Below are positions 1 to 6,835 of a stretch of DNA of 16,800 nucleotides, piece by piece. The stretch spans positions 1 through 16,800 of the forward strand of contig CALHDP010000121.1 in assembly GCA_938023085.1 (NCBI GenBank). The letters run 5' to 3'. The notes below the pieces were generated by a model that saw only the letters and a program-made list of their open reading frames with translations, was not told where the DNA came from and ran no database searches. Source of the stretch: an uncultured Collinsella sp. (lineage in GTDB: Bacteria > Actinomycetota > Coriobacteriia > Coriobacteriales > Coriobacteriaceae). How positions within the stretch are numbered: the stretch's first letter is position 1; the number at the start of each line of letters is the position of its first letter. The position numbers and the translations under genes were made by a program.

Positions 1-24
1 CGTGGGAGGCCAGGGCGCCGCTGA
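1..24 (+). CDS. Possible 3' end of an upstream gene (partial)
   Basis: In frame 1 the window opens with seven sense codons (R-G-R-P-G-R-R) followed by TGA at 22-24. A strong intrinsic terminator begins about 35 bases later, which is the usual distance for a gene end. The other two plus frames run through the terminator, so they are poorer candidates. A basic Arg/Gly/Pro tail is not enough to name a family. The stretch could equally be untranslated RNA. Confidence 0.3.
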   Translation, partial: RGRPGRR

Positions 25-58
25 CCGGTGGACGGCACCGAGCCGTCATCGAACTTGG

Positions 59-90
59 AAGGGGGAGGCCACGCGGCCTCCCCCTTTTTT
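59..90 (+). terminator. Intrinsic terminator after the left-edge gene
   Basis: A 12-bp perfect stem (AAGGGGGAGGCC at 59-70 with GGCCTCCCCCTT at 75-86), a 4-base ACGC loop and a run of six T at 85-90 make a textbook plus-strand terminator. It also lies downstream of the minus-strand gene ending at 155, but the T-run on that side is short, so it serves mainly the plus strand. Confidence 0.9.
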
Positions 91-154
91 GCGTTTACGG
101 GGCGTAAATGACTCTATTACACCAGACGATCTTATCGTTTTTGGTATTGAGCCT

Positions 155-622
155 TTATTTAAAGAAGATAAATCGAATAACAAGGGCAACTGCTATGACC
201 GCAATGATCAAAAGCAGGATTGTCAGTCGATGCTGCTTGCGTCGTTTACTTGTCGAAACGAAGATTGATTTTCCCTGTTTTGGCGTTTCGAGATAGCGAG
301 CCGAATGCGTCAAGGTTTGCTTTGGTCGAGGACCTCTTTGTCGATGAGTGGCGGATGCTTTCATCGGCTCATCACTAGCTGCGCTGTTTTTAGATAATGG
401 TGCGTCTTTCAGATATACAGGGTCTCCCGAGGCGACGCCCATATGTTTACGTCCCGTTTGGGCATCCTCGAGCGTTTGATATCGATTTCTCGTCACATAC
501 TCGGGCTCCGGATCATTAATGGGCTCTTGCGAGATGTGGGGGCGATGGAACCGCGGCGGCTGCGTGGAAGTATCTTCCCCCTGCGTCGGCATAAACATTT
601 TGTTCTGGTTTTGGTCGTCCAT
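155..622 (-). CDS. Hypothetical tail-anchored membrane protein
   Basis: A 155-residue protein of no family I recognise. Residues 1-125 are polar and low in hydrophobics, rich in Gln, Pro, Thr and Ser, and look disordered. A basic patch (K-R-R-K-Q-H-R, about 126-132) is followed directly by one hydrophobic helix (about 133-153, rich in Leu, Ile, Val and Ala) that ends two residues before the C-terminus. This is the layout of a C-terminal anchor with the N-terminal part in the cytoplasm. The start at 622 is supported by an AAAGGGC ribosome site just upstream on the minus strand. A TACAAT hexamer on that strand (662-667) may be its -10 box. The gene is divergent from hsp20 and convergent with whatever ends at the left edge. 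I assign no function. Confidence 0.75.
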   Translation of the reverse strand: MDDQNQNKMFMPTQGEDTSTQPPRFHRPHISQEPINDPEPEYVTRNRYQTLEDAQTGRKHMGVASGDPVYLKDAPLSKNSAASDEPMKASATHRQRGPRPKQTLTHSARYLETPKQGKSIFVSTSKRRKQHRLTILLLIIAVIAVALVIRFIFFK

Positions 623-899
623 GATGCCCTTTAGCTCGTTACCAACAACGTGTACGCGCTCATTGTAAGCCCCTTGCTATTTGTAGCTGTGAACATACTT
701 GTTATTTAAGCTCTGGTTCAAAGAACCTTAACCTTATTAAAACCTGAGTCAAACACACTTAGATATGCTTATAGTACTAGACTCAAAAAACTTTATAGTC
801 GATGTATATATGAGCACTGGGTGGGCATATATAAGAGCGTCAAAAGAAGTCCCAGTCACCTAGAAGATGACTCGGCAGTCCTTAAAAGGAGTGGTAAAC
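623..899. other. Divergent intergenic region upstream of hsp20
   Basis: This 277-bp AT-rich stretch lies between two divergent genes and holds no credible ORF. It contains a minus-strand TACAAT (662-667), an inverted repeat GGTTC-AAA-GAACC (715-727), a HAIR-like site (743-763) and several plus-strand -10-like hexamers (TATAGT at 770-775 and 794-799, TATATA at 805-810). None of these has a good -35 at the right spacing, so I cannot choose the hsp20 start site. A TGAGTC / GACTCA pair (745-750 and 780-785) also spans the region. Confidence 0.6.
743..763. promoter_or_regulatory. HAIR-like (HspR-type) operator candidate upstream of hsp20
   Basis: The sequence reads CCTGAGT, seven bases, then ACTTAGA. 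The known HspR box is CTTGAGT-N7-ACTCAAG. The left half matches 6 of 7 positions and the right half 4 of 7, with the exact 7-base spacing. A further ACTCAAA half-site lies at 781-787. HspR controls heat-shock genes including some hsp20 genes in actinobacteria, so the location makes sense. The right half is imperfect, so this remains a candidate. Confidence 0.4.
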
Positions 900-1331
900 A
901 TGGCAAGCATGGTTCCTTATCGTTCGGTTTTTGGCGTTCGTCCTTCTGCTAGCTCGCTGTTCGATCTGTTTGATGATATGACTGACCTTGCAAACAACTC
1001 GATTGCTTCCAAGGCGTTTCCCGTTGACGTTGAGGATAAGGGCGACGGCTATGAGGTCAAGGCTTATCTGACCGGCGTCGCCAAGGACGATATCGATGTC
1101 GAGCTTAACGAGGGTCGTCTGTCCATTAGCGTGAATGTCGAGGAAGACGAGGAGAACGAGGGCAAGAACTTCCTGCAGAAGGAGTTCAGCTCGTACAGCG
1201 CGACGCGTGGCGTGTATCTAAAGGACGCTTCGAGCGAGGGCCTCTCGGCTAAGTACGCTGACGGCATCCTGACCGTTACGGTCCCCAAGATCGTCGAGAA
1301 GAAGAACGTTACGAAGATCTCCATCGACTAA
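900..1331 (+). CDS. Hsp20/alpha-crystallin family small heat-shock protein
   Basis: An ATP-independent holdase chaperone that binds unfolding proteins in the cytoplasm and forms oligomers. The 143-residue product has the family layout: a short N-terminal arm with Phe-rich segments (about 11-40), an alpha-crystallin domain (about 40-132) containing the conserved A-x-x-x-D-G-x-L-T-V-T-V-P signature at about 118-129, and a C-terminal I-S-I motif (140-142) of the I-x-I type that links dimers. I chose ATG 900 because AAAAGGAG lies about 8 bases before it. An in-frame ATG at 867 would add 11 residues and has no ribosome site. The gene stands alone, between a regulatory region with a HAIR-like site and a strong terminator, consistent with an independently heat-induced unit. 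The family assignment is secure; the regulation is inferred. Confidence 0.95.
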   Translation: MASMVPYRSVFGVRPSASSLFDLFDDMTDLANNSIASKAFPVDVEDKGDGYEVKAYLTGVAKDDIDVELNEGRLSISVNVEEDEENEGKNFLQKEFSSYSATRGVYLKDASSEGLSAKYADGILTVTVPKIVEKKNVTKISID

Positions 1332-1358
1332 CTTCGTTGGTGTTCTGCGCTATTAAAA

Positions 1359-1404
1359 GACAGCAAAAGGGGCTGGGAAGCGATTCTCGGCCCCTTTTGC
1401 TGTC
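1359..1404. terminator. Bidirectional terminator between hsp20 and the MBL-fold gene
   Basis: A perfect 15-bp inverted repeat, GACAGCAAAAGGGGC (1359-1373) with its complement at 1390-1404, encloses a 16-base loop. The stem carries AAAA and TTTT blocks on its two arms, so it can work in both directions for the two convergent genes that end at 1331 and 1414. Confidence 0.8.
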
Positions 1405-1413
1405 TAGGACAGT

Positions 1414-2223
1414 CTATTGAATGGTTACTGGCCGATGCTGGCTTGCGGGGCGTATCGAGAGTTTTCGCGATCCTTGGAGAAGGGTTGCGGAGCTGCCGAC
1501 CTCGTCATCCAGGGTTGCGGTCAGAGCTTTGGCATAGCTTTTGACGGTAAGGCTCGGACGATTGTTATCTTGGCTGATATGCATGGCAATGAGCTGTTCG
1601 GTGCGTTCGGTAACAAGTTCGCGCGCGGCTTCGGCGGCTTGGCCATTGGAGAGGTGTCCCCTTGCAGACAGGATGCGCTCCTGAAGAAAGCGGGGATATT
1701 CTCCCTCGCGCAGCATGGTCACATCGTGGTTGCTTTCGAGTGCGAGGACTCGACAATCTTCGAGGGTGTTCATGGCTTGGCTCGATAGCTCTCCGGTGTC
1801 GGTGGCAAAACCGATGGAATCATCGAGGGTGTCGAATCGATAGCCGACTGGATTGATGACATCGTGTGACGTTGAGTAGGTTTGCACGTGGATGCCGGCA
1901 ATGGATAGGGTGTCACCGGGATCGAATTCCTCGACAGGCAGATGCGAAAGATTTTCTTTGCTCGAAAGAGTGCCCCTGCTGGCAAAGAGGGGGCCGTGCC
2001 AGTGCTTGCACCAGACATCGAGGCCCTTGATGTGATCGCTATGCTCATGAGTAATGAGAAGAGCCGAGACGTTGTCTGTCGAGAGCCCCAGTTCTGCCAT
2101 GCGCTTTAATGTCTCGCGGCGAGACAGTCCGTCATCGACCATAATGAGCCCCTGCGGGCCCTCGATGAGTGCGCAGTTGCCTTTAGAGCCACTGCCGAGG
2201 ATATGAAGGTGCAGGCAAGACAT
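1414..2223 (-). CDS. YycJ/WalJ-family metallo-beta-lactamase-fold hydrolase
   Basis: A cytoplasmic metal-dependent hydrolase of the YycJ (WalJ/VicX) group, relatives of which are thought to act as nucleases or in DNA repair and cell-wall signalling. The 269 residues begin with the typical L-G-S-G-S-K-G-N-C segment (9-17). The metal-binding motif H59-x-H61-x-D63-H64 follows. Further expected ligands are H120, D142 (in A-T-D-T-G) and H215 (in M-H-I-S-Q-D-N-N). The G-H-L-S-N segment at 189-193 is also typical of this group. In Bacillus relatives the gene sits beside walRK; here no two-component genes are in view. The start is divergent from tilS with only 48 bases between them. The ribosome site (GGA, about 7 bases before ATG) is weak. 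The fold is certain; the in vivo substrate is not known from the sequence. Confidence 0.9.
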   Translation of the reverse strand: MSCLHLHILGSGSKGNCALIEGPQGLIMVDDGLSRRETLKRMAELGLSTDNVSALLITHEHSDHIKGLDVWCKHWHGPLFASRGTLSSKENLSHLPVEEFDPGDTLSIAGIHVQTYSTSHDVINPVGYRFDTLDDSIGFATDTGELSSQAMNTLEDCRVLALESNHDVTMLREGEYPRFLQERILSARGHLSNGQAAEAARELVTERTEQLIAMHISQDNNRPSLTVKSYAKALTATLDDEVGSSATLLQGSRKLSIRPASQHRPVTIQ

Positions 2224-2237
2224 AAGATTCCAAAGGA

Positions 2238-2243
2238 TACAAT
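2238..2243 (+). promoter_or_regulatory. Candidate -10 box for tilS-hpt-ftsH
   Basis: TACAAT lies 28 bases before the tilS start, which would give a leader of about 20 bases. I see no good -35 at 16-18 bases upstream. The same hexamer recurs in several other intergenic regions of this window, which is the main support. Confidence 0.4.
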
Positions 2244-2271
2244 GGGTGCGGACGAATAAAGGAGGAAGCGA

Positions 2272-3810
2272 ATGCCAACGGTATCACAGCATTACGGACA
2301 CCATGCCGTGCCTGGGGCAGTCGATGAGACCCGGACGAGGCAGCAGGCAGCTCCTGTCGTGCTCATGGTATCAGGCGGCGCGGACTCGACGGCACTGCTT
2401 CTTATGGCGTGCACATCAAAGCTGGATATCCAAGACGGACGCGGTGTTGCCCCCATTGCTCGCGAGCGCCTGCATGTGCTGCATGTAAACCATCATCTGC
2501 GCGGCAAGGCGTCCGATGGCGACGAGGCCTTTGTGCGTGAGCTCTGCGCGCAATATGGTTTACCGCTGTGTGTGGAGCACGCTTATTTTGATGGGGAGTC
2601 GGGCAATATTGAGGCCGCGGCCCGCGAGGTGCGCTATGCCGCGGCGCGGAGGTATGTTCGCGAGCTCTGCGCCCAGACGGGGGCACCGCGAACGGCGGCT
2701 CGTATCTGCACCGCGCACACGTCTTCGGATCGCGCGGAAACGTTTTTGATGAACGCGATTAAGGGTTCGGGGCCCGCTGGTCTATCGAGCATTCCTCGCC
2801 GGAGGAATATCGTGGTGCGTCCCTTGCTCGACCTAACTCATGGCGAGCTCGTGGGCTATCTACAGGTACATGGTCAGCCGTGGCGTGAAGACGAGAGCAA
2901 TGAGGATATCTCGTATCTGCGAAACTACGTGCGCCATCGGGTAATGCCAGTGGTGGCACAGCGTAATGCGAGCGTGTGCAAGACGATTGGCGCCGCCTGT
3001 GAGATCTTGGGTGACGAAGATGCGTTTCTATCCCAGCTGTCGGCACAGGCGTTTCGAAGCTGCCTGCGCAAGGAGGCGGCGGGCGCGCTAGTGCTCGATG
3101 CCAGACGCCTTGCTGCGGCCGAGGTGGTAATCGCGCGGCGCATCGTGCGACTGGCGATCAAACGCATCGATCCGGGCGCTCGTCCAGAGATGCGACATGT
3201 GGAGCGAGTCCTTTCCTGCGTTGCCGAAGGCACAGGCTCGGTCACGCTTCCGGCGGGAATTGACGCGCGCGTCGAGTTTGGCATGCTAGCGTTTAAGGCG
3301 CCGGCGGCTCGTGAGGGGCTGGTTGCGGACTGGATTACCATACCCGGTCGTTTGCCGTTGGGCGGGGGGCGCATGCTGGTCGCAGAGCCGATGGCCGTTG
3401 AGCCGGGATGCGATATCGTGCGCCGCGCCCGTGAGCTTGCGGCTGCCGGGGAAGTGACAGCTTTGGTAGACGCGGCTGCCCTGGGTTTTGCCGACAGCGA
3501 TAGTGAGCGGATCCTGGCGGGCTCACGTGGCGAGATCCCTGCAGAGGCGCGATTGGCGCGCCTGTGGGTGGACGGTCCCGCACCGGGAGACGTGATGTGC
3601 CCGTTAGGAATGAGTGGCCGAAGCAAGAAGGTATCCGACTTGCTAGGCGAGGCTCGCATTCCCGTTTCCGAGCGCGCCGGCGTGCCCGTGGTGAGGACGG
3701 CGCCGGGAGGTGCTGTGGTGTGGGTCGCCGGAGTTCGCGCGGACGAACGTTTTAAATGCACGGCGGCGACGCGTGTGGCTTATCTGCTTCGCGTGGTTGA
3801 CGCGGATTAG
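2272..3810 (+). CDS. tilS: tRNA(Ile)-lysidine synthase
   Basis: Ligates lysine to C34 of the CAU-anticodon isoleucine tRNA using ATP, so that AUA codons are read as isoleucine; essential in most bacteria. The ATP pyrophosphatase loop S-G-G-A-D-S is at 34-39, followed by H-V-N-H-H-L-R-G at 71-78. A-H-T-S-S-D-R-A-E-T is at 148-157, where most relatives have an H-H-A-D-D-Q-A-E-T type motif. The tRNA-recognition segment D-E-S-N...Y-L-R-N-Y-V-R-H-R-V-M-P is at 207-226. At 512 residues it is longer than the E. coli enzyme, because the C-terminal half (about 240-512) is extended. The start is fixed by AAAGGAGG at 2258-2265. It leads the tilS-hpt-ftsH order seen widely in Gram-positive bacteria. The variant motif does not remove the PP-loop, so I expect an active enzyme. 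Confidence 0.93.
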   Translation: MPTVSQHYGHHAVPGAVDETRTRQQAAPVVLMVSGGADSTALLLMACTSKLDIQDGRGVAPIARERLHVLHVNHHLRGKASDGDEAFVRELCAQYGLPLCVEHAYFDGESGNIEAAAREVRYAAARRYVRELCAQTGAPRTAARICTAHTSSDRAETFLMNAIKGSGPAGLSSIPRRRNIVVRPLLDLTHGELVGYLQVHGQPWREDESNEDISYLRNYVRHRVMPVVAQRNASVCKTIGAACEILGDEDAFLSQLSAQAFRSCLRKEAAGALVLDARRLAAAEVVIARRIVRLAIKRIDPGARPEMRHVERVLSCVAEGTGSVTLPAGIDARVEFGMLAFKAPAAREGLVADWITIPGRLPLGGGRMLVAEPMAVEPGCDIVRRARELAAAGEVTALVDAAALGFADSDSERILAGSRGEIPAEARLARLWVDGPAPGDVMCPLGMSGRSKKVSDLLGEARIPVSERAGVPVVRTAPGGAVVWVAGVRADERFKCTAATRVAYLLRVVDAD

Positions 3811-3957
3811 CCCCTCGCACCAGCTGTTCTGTGCGGCGTTGACGGTATTCCCGCGCTGATGGTGCGCGGGCTGGAAAATATACCCCGTGCGCTGCTAGAA
3901 TGTGTAGTTCGCGTCCATACGGCGGTGTGTGGGCGATAAGCACAAGAAAGGGTTGTC
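3811..3957. other. Intergenic region between tilS and hpt with hairpin and -10-like box
   Basis: This 147-bp gap contains a G/C hairpin (CCCGCGC at 3850-3856 with GCGCGGG at 3864-3870) without a T-run, so it is at most a weak attenuator or processing site. A TAGAAT hexamer at 3896-3901 could be a -10 box giving hpt-ftsH their own promoter; a TGGAAA 18 bases upstream is a poor -35. The cluster may therefore be read both from the tilS promoter and from here. Confidence 0.4.
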
Positions 3958-4506
3958 ATGGCTTCTCAACATCCGGATATCGAGAAGGTTCTGTTTACGC
4001 AGGAGGATATCGACGGCATCGTTTCTCGCCTGGGCGAGGAGATCACTCGCGACTACGCGGGTAAGGATCTGGTGCTGATCGCGGTTCTGCGCGGTGCCGT
4101 TGTCTTTATGGGCGACCTGATGCGCAAGATTGAGCTACCGACCAACATCGATTTCATGGCTGTTTCGAGCTATGGCGACGGTGTGAAGTCTTCGGGCATC
4201 GTGCGTATCATTAAGGACCTGGATATCGACATCCGTGGTCGCGACGTGCTGATCGTCGAGGACATTCTGGACTCGGGCCTGACCCTCAAGTACCTGATGA
4301 AGAACCTCGAGAGCCGCAAGCCCGCTTCGCTGGAGGTCGCTGCCTTCCTGTGGAAGGACGTTGAGGACCGCACCTCGGCCATCACGCCCAAGTATGTTGG
4401 AACCCATTGCCCCGATGCCTTTGTGGTGGGCTACGGCCTCGACTATGCCGAGCGCTATCGTAACCTTCCGTATCTGGGCATTTTGAAACCGGAGGTTTAT
4501 TCGTAA
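3958..4506 (+). CDS. hpt: Hypoxanthine phosphoribosyltransferase
   Basis: A purine salvage enzyme that joins hypoxanthine (and usually guanine) to PRPP, giving IMP or GMP in the cytoplasm. The 182-residue length is normal for the family. The PRPP-binding loop V-L-I-V-E-D-I-L-D-S-G-L-T-L is at 97-110. The A-V-L-R-G-A segment (42-47) supplies the first PRPP loop, and the flexible-loop segment with S-S-Y-G-D is at 70-74. The C-terminal base-binding part contains G-Y-G-L-D-Y-A-E-R-Y-R-N-L-P. The ATG at 3958 is preceded by AGAAAGGG with 6 bases between. Only one base separates its stop from the ftsH start, and the ftsH ribosome site lies inside its last codons, so the two are translated together. 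The same pair is adjacent in Bacillus and many actinobacteria. Confidence 0.95.
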   Translation: MASQHPDIEKVLFTQEDIDGIVSRLGEEITRDYAGKDLVLIAVLRGAVVFMGDLMRKIELPTNIDFMAVSSYGDGVKSSGIVRIIKDLDIDIRGRDVLIVEDILDSGLTLKYLMKNLESRKPASLEVAAFLWKDVEDRTSAITPKYVGTHCPDAFVVGYGLDYAERYRNLPYLGILKPEVYS

Positions 4507-4507
4507 G

Positions 4508-6646
4508 ATGCCCGACGACCATAACGATAACAATTCCCAGACTCCCCGGGAGCCTAAGATCCCGGGGATGCCCGGAGGCAAGAAGCCCACGCGTACGGGC
4601 TGGCTGTATTTTATTTTGGCTTGCGCGCTTCTGGGCTACGCCTTCTTTAACATGGGCTCCGGCTTTGCCAATTCCAGCAATACCGTTAAGCTCGCGACGA
4701 GCGAGATGGTGAGCGCCATCAAGCAGGATCTCGTCGAAGATCTGACCTATACGGTTCAAGATGGAAGCGTGACGGGTCATTACTGGAAGACGAAGAAGGA
4801 CAAGGGCGATACGAGCGAGCTCAAGAGCTTCTCTTCGACCTATGTCGGCTCCGATTCGCTTGCCGAGCTCATGGCGGAGCACCCCGATACCAAGTACATC
4901 GTCAACACCAACGATCCCGATTTTTGGGGCGACTTGGCGATGAGTGTGCTTCCGACGATCGCCCTTATCGCCATCATGTTCTACTTTATGCGCCAGATGA
5001 TGGGCGCCAACAACAGGAACATGCAGTTTGGCAAGACCAACGCCAAGACCAACGAGGCCACACGCCCCAAGGTCAAGTTTGAAGACGTTGCCGGCGTGGA
5101 CGAGGCGGTCGAGGAGCTCGAGGAGATCCGTGACTTTTTGAGCGATCCGGATCGCTATCGCAAGCTGGGCGCCAAGATCCCGCGTGGCGTGTTGCTGGTG
5201 GGCCCTCCGGGCACCGGTAAAACGCTGCTGGCCAAGGCCGTTGCCGGCGAGGCGGGCGTGCCGTTCTTTAGCATCTCGGGTTCCGACTTTGTCGAGATGT
5301 TCGTAGGTGTCGGCGCCAGCCGTGTGCGTGACCTCTTTAAGGAGGCCAAGTCCCAGGCCCCGTCGATCATCTTCATCGATGAGATCGATGCCGTGGGACG
5401 TCAGCGCGGAGCCGGCTTGGGCGGCGGCCACGACGAACGCGAGCAGACGCTCAACCAGCTGCTGGTCGAGATGGACGGTTTTGAGGAGAGCGAGTCGGTC
5501 ATCCTGATCGCCGCCACCAACCGCCCCGACATTCTGGATCCGGCGCTGCTGCGTCCCGGCCGTTTTGACCGTCAGGTTACGGTCGACCGTCCGGACGTGA
5601 AGGGCCGCGAGCAGATTTTGCGCGTGCATGCCGAGAACAAGCCGATGGACGAGGACGTTAAGTTTGAGAAGCTCGCCCAGATGACCGTTGGCTTTACTGG
5701 TGCCGATTTGGCGAACCTGCTCAACGAGTCTGCGCTGCTGGCCGCTCGCCGTCATCGTTCCGTGATCTCGATGGACGAGGTCGAGGAGTCGATGGAGCGC
5801 GTGATTGCCGGACCGCAGCGCAAGGGTCGCGTGATGACCGAGGCCGAGCGCACCACGATTGCCTACCACGAGAGCGGTCACGCCCTGGTGGGCCACATCC
5901 TGGAGCACTCCGATCCGGTCCACAAGATCTCGATCGTCAGCCGCGGTCAGGCTCTGGGCTACACGCTGCAGCTTCCGCAGGAGGACCACTTCCTCAAGAC
6001 CAAGAACGAGATGCTCGACGAGCTTGCCGTGTTCTTGGGCGGTCGCGTTGCCGAGGAGCTCATGTGCGATGACATCACGTCGGGCGCGAGCAATGACCTG
6101 GAGCGTGCGACCAAGATGGCGCGCGAGATGGTTACACGTCTGGGCATGAGCGAGGAGCTGGGCACGCAAGTGTTTGGCGAGGCGCAACATCAGGTGTTCC
6201 TTGGTCGCGATTACGCCGATCACCAGGATTACTCCGAGGAGACGGCGCGCCGCATCGACATCGAGGTCCAGCGCATTATGCGTGAGGCCCATCGTCGTGC
6301 GGTCGAGATTTTGGATGCCCGTCGCGACCAGCTCGATTTGATGGCCAAGGTGCTGCTTGAGCGCGAGACCGTCGAAGGCGACGCCGTGAATGCCCTGCTC
6401 GACAACGAGTGGGACGCCTACCTTGAGCGCGAGGGCGATATCCTGGCGGCCAAGGAGGAGCGCAATGCCAAGGCGGCCGGCATGCCGACCAAGAAGCGTG
6501 CGCCTCGTATGAGCGAGGAGGAGCTGGCGGCCGATGCCGCGGCATTTGCGCAGGCGGCCATGCAGGAGGATGCCGAAGCCGCATCCGATGATGCCGGCGA
6601 TGACTGTGCCGTCAATGCCGGTGCCGACACCGACGCCGACAAATAG
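4508..6646 (+). CDS. ftsH: ATP-dependent zinc metalloprotease FtsH
   Basis: A membrane-bound AAA+ protease that forms hexamers and degrades misassembled membrane proteins and short-lived regulators. The 712 residues have two transmembrane helices (about 31-49 and 142-163) around an extracytoplasmic domain. The AAA module has Walker A G-P-P-G-T-G-K-T (about 232-239), Walker B I-F-I-D-E (288-292) and an arginine-finger region R-P-G-R-F-D. The protease domain has H454-E-S-G-H458 with the third zinc ligand D530 in S-N-D-L-E-R-A-T. The C-terminal tail (about 655-712) is acidic and alanine-rich and probably disordered. The start is supported by GGAGG at 4491-4495, inside hpt, 12 bases before ATG. 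A strong terminator closes the cluster. All catalytic residues are present. Confidence 0.98.
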   Translation: MPDDHNDNNSQTPREPKIPGMPGGKKPTRTGWLYFILACALLGYAFFNMGSGFANSSNTVKLATSEMVSAIKQDLVEDLTYTVQDGSVTGHYWKTKKDKGDTSELKSFSSTYVGSDSLAELMAEHPDTKYIVNTNDPDFWGDLAMSVLPTIALIAIMFYFMRQMMGANNRNMQFGKTNAKTNEATRPKVKFEDVAGVDEAVEELEEIRDFLSDPDRYRKLGAKIPRGVLLVGPPGTGKTLLAKAVAGEAGVPFFSISGSDFVEMFVGVGASRVRDLFKEAKSQAPSIIFIDEIDAVGRQRGAGLGGGHDEREQTLNQLLVEMDGFEESESVILIAATNRPDILDPALLRPGRFDRQVTVDRPDVKGREQILRVHAENKPMDEDVKFEKLAQMTVGFTGADLANLLNESALLAARRHRSVISMDEVEESMERVIAGPQRKGRVMTEAERTTIAYHESGHALVGHILEHSDPVHKISIVSRGQALGYTLQLPQEDHFLKTKNEMLDELAVFLGGRVAEELMCDDITSGASNDLERATKMAREMVTRLGMSEELGTQVFGEAQHQVFLGRDYADHQDYSEETARRIDIEVQRIMREAHRRAVEILDARRDQLDLMAKVLLERETVEGDAVNALLDNEWDAYLEREGDILAAKEERNAKAAGMPTKKRAPRMSEEELAADAAAFAQAAMQEDAEAASDDAGDDCAVNAGADTDADK

Positions 6647-6657
6647 CCTTTGTGGCG

Positions 6658-6696
6658 AAAGCCTCTGCGGGGAAACCTGCGGAGGCTTTTTCTTTT
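6658..6696 (+). terminator. Intrinsic terminator of the tilS-hpt-ftsH cluster
   Basis: A stem of 14 pairs, including two G-U pairs (6658-6671 with 6676-6689), carries a GAAA loop and is followed by the T-rich run TTTTTCTTTT at 6687-6696. It lies 12 bases after the ftsH stop. Confidence 0.9.
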
Positions 6697-6715
6697 GAGC
6701 GATATGGGGCCGTCT

Positions 6716-6775
6716 GTTGATTGGGGACAGACTTAAATGAGCGTTTTCACGCATTTAAGTCTGTCCCCAATCAAC
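6716..6775. repeat. Long perfect palindrome (REP/MITE-like element)
   Basis: Two 24-base arms (6716-6739 and 6752-6775) are perfect reverse complements around a 12-base loop, and the loop can add a few more pairs with a bulge. It has no T-run and comes after a complete terminator, so it is not needed for termination. The core GATTGGGGACAGA (6719-6731) matches 11 of 13 bases of GATTTGGGACAAA at 16690-16702, which also sits in an inverted repeat. This points to a dispersed repeat family. Whether a REP-associated tyrosine transposase mobilises it is inference; none is in the window. Confidence 0.8.
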
Positions 6776-6805
6776 ATTGCTGCGGCACTTTGCTCGGCTA
6801 AAGCG

Positions 6806-6811
6806 TACAAT
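6806..6811 (+). promoter_or_regulatory. Candidate -10 box of the aminotransferase gene
   Basis: TACAAT lies 30 bases before the chosen start, giving a leader of about 20 bases. No clear -35 is visible at the right distance. If real, it also rules out the longer reading frame that begins inside the palindrome. Confidence 0.45.
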
Positions 6812-6835
6812 AGCGCCTATGCGAAAGGGGAACAG

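Noticed and set aside
743..840. CIRCE element (HrcA operator) upstream of hsp20
   Set aside because: No TTAGCACTC-N9-GAGTGCTAA pattern is present; only an unpaired GAGCACT near 812.
3850..3870. GC hairpin after tilS as a terminator
   Set aside because: The stem is only 7 bp and has no T-run, so I do not call it a terminator.
4382..6754. 790-codon open frame on the minus strand opposite ftsH
   Set aside because: It is the shadow of a clearly real FtsH gene in GC-rich DNA. The product is a low-complexity run of Leu, His, Arg and Val with no motif, and it has no ribosome site or promoter.
6737..6835. 33-codon N-terminal extension of the aminotransferase
   Set aside because: The upstream ATG lies in the palindrome and has no ribosome site. 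ATG 6836 has AAAGGGG at good spacing and a TACAAT box before it.
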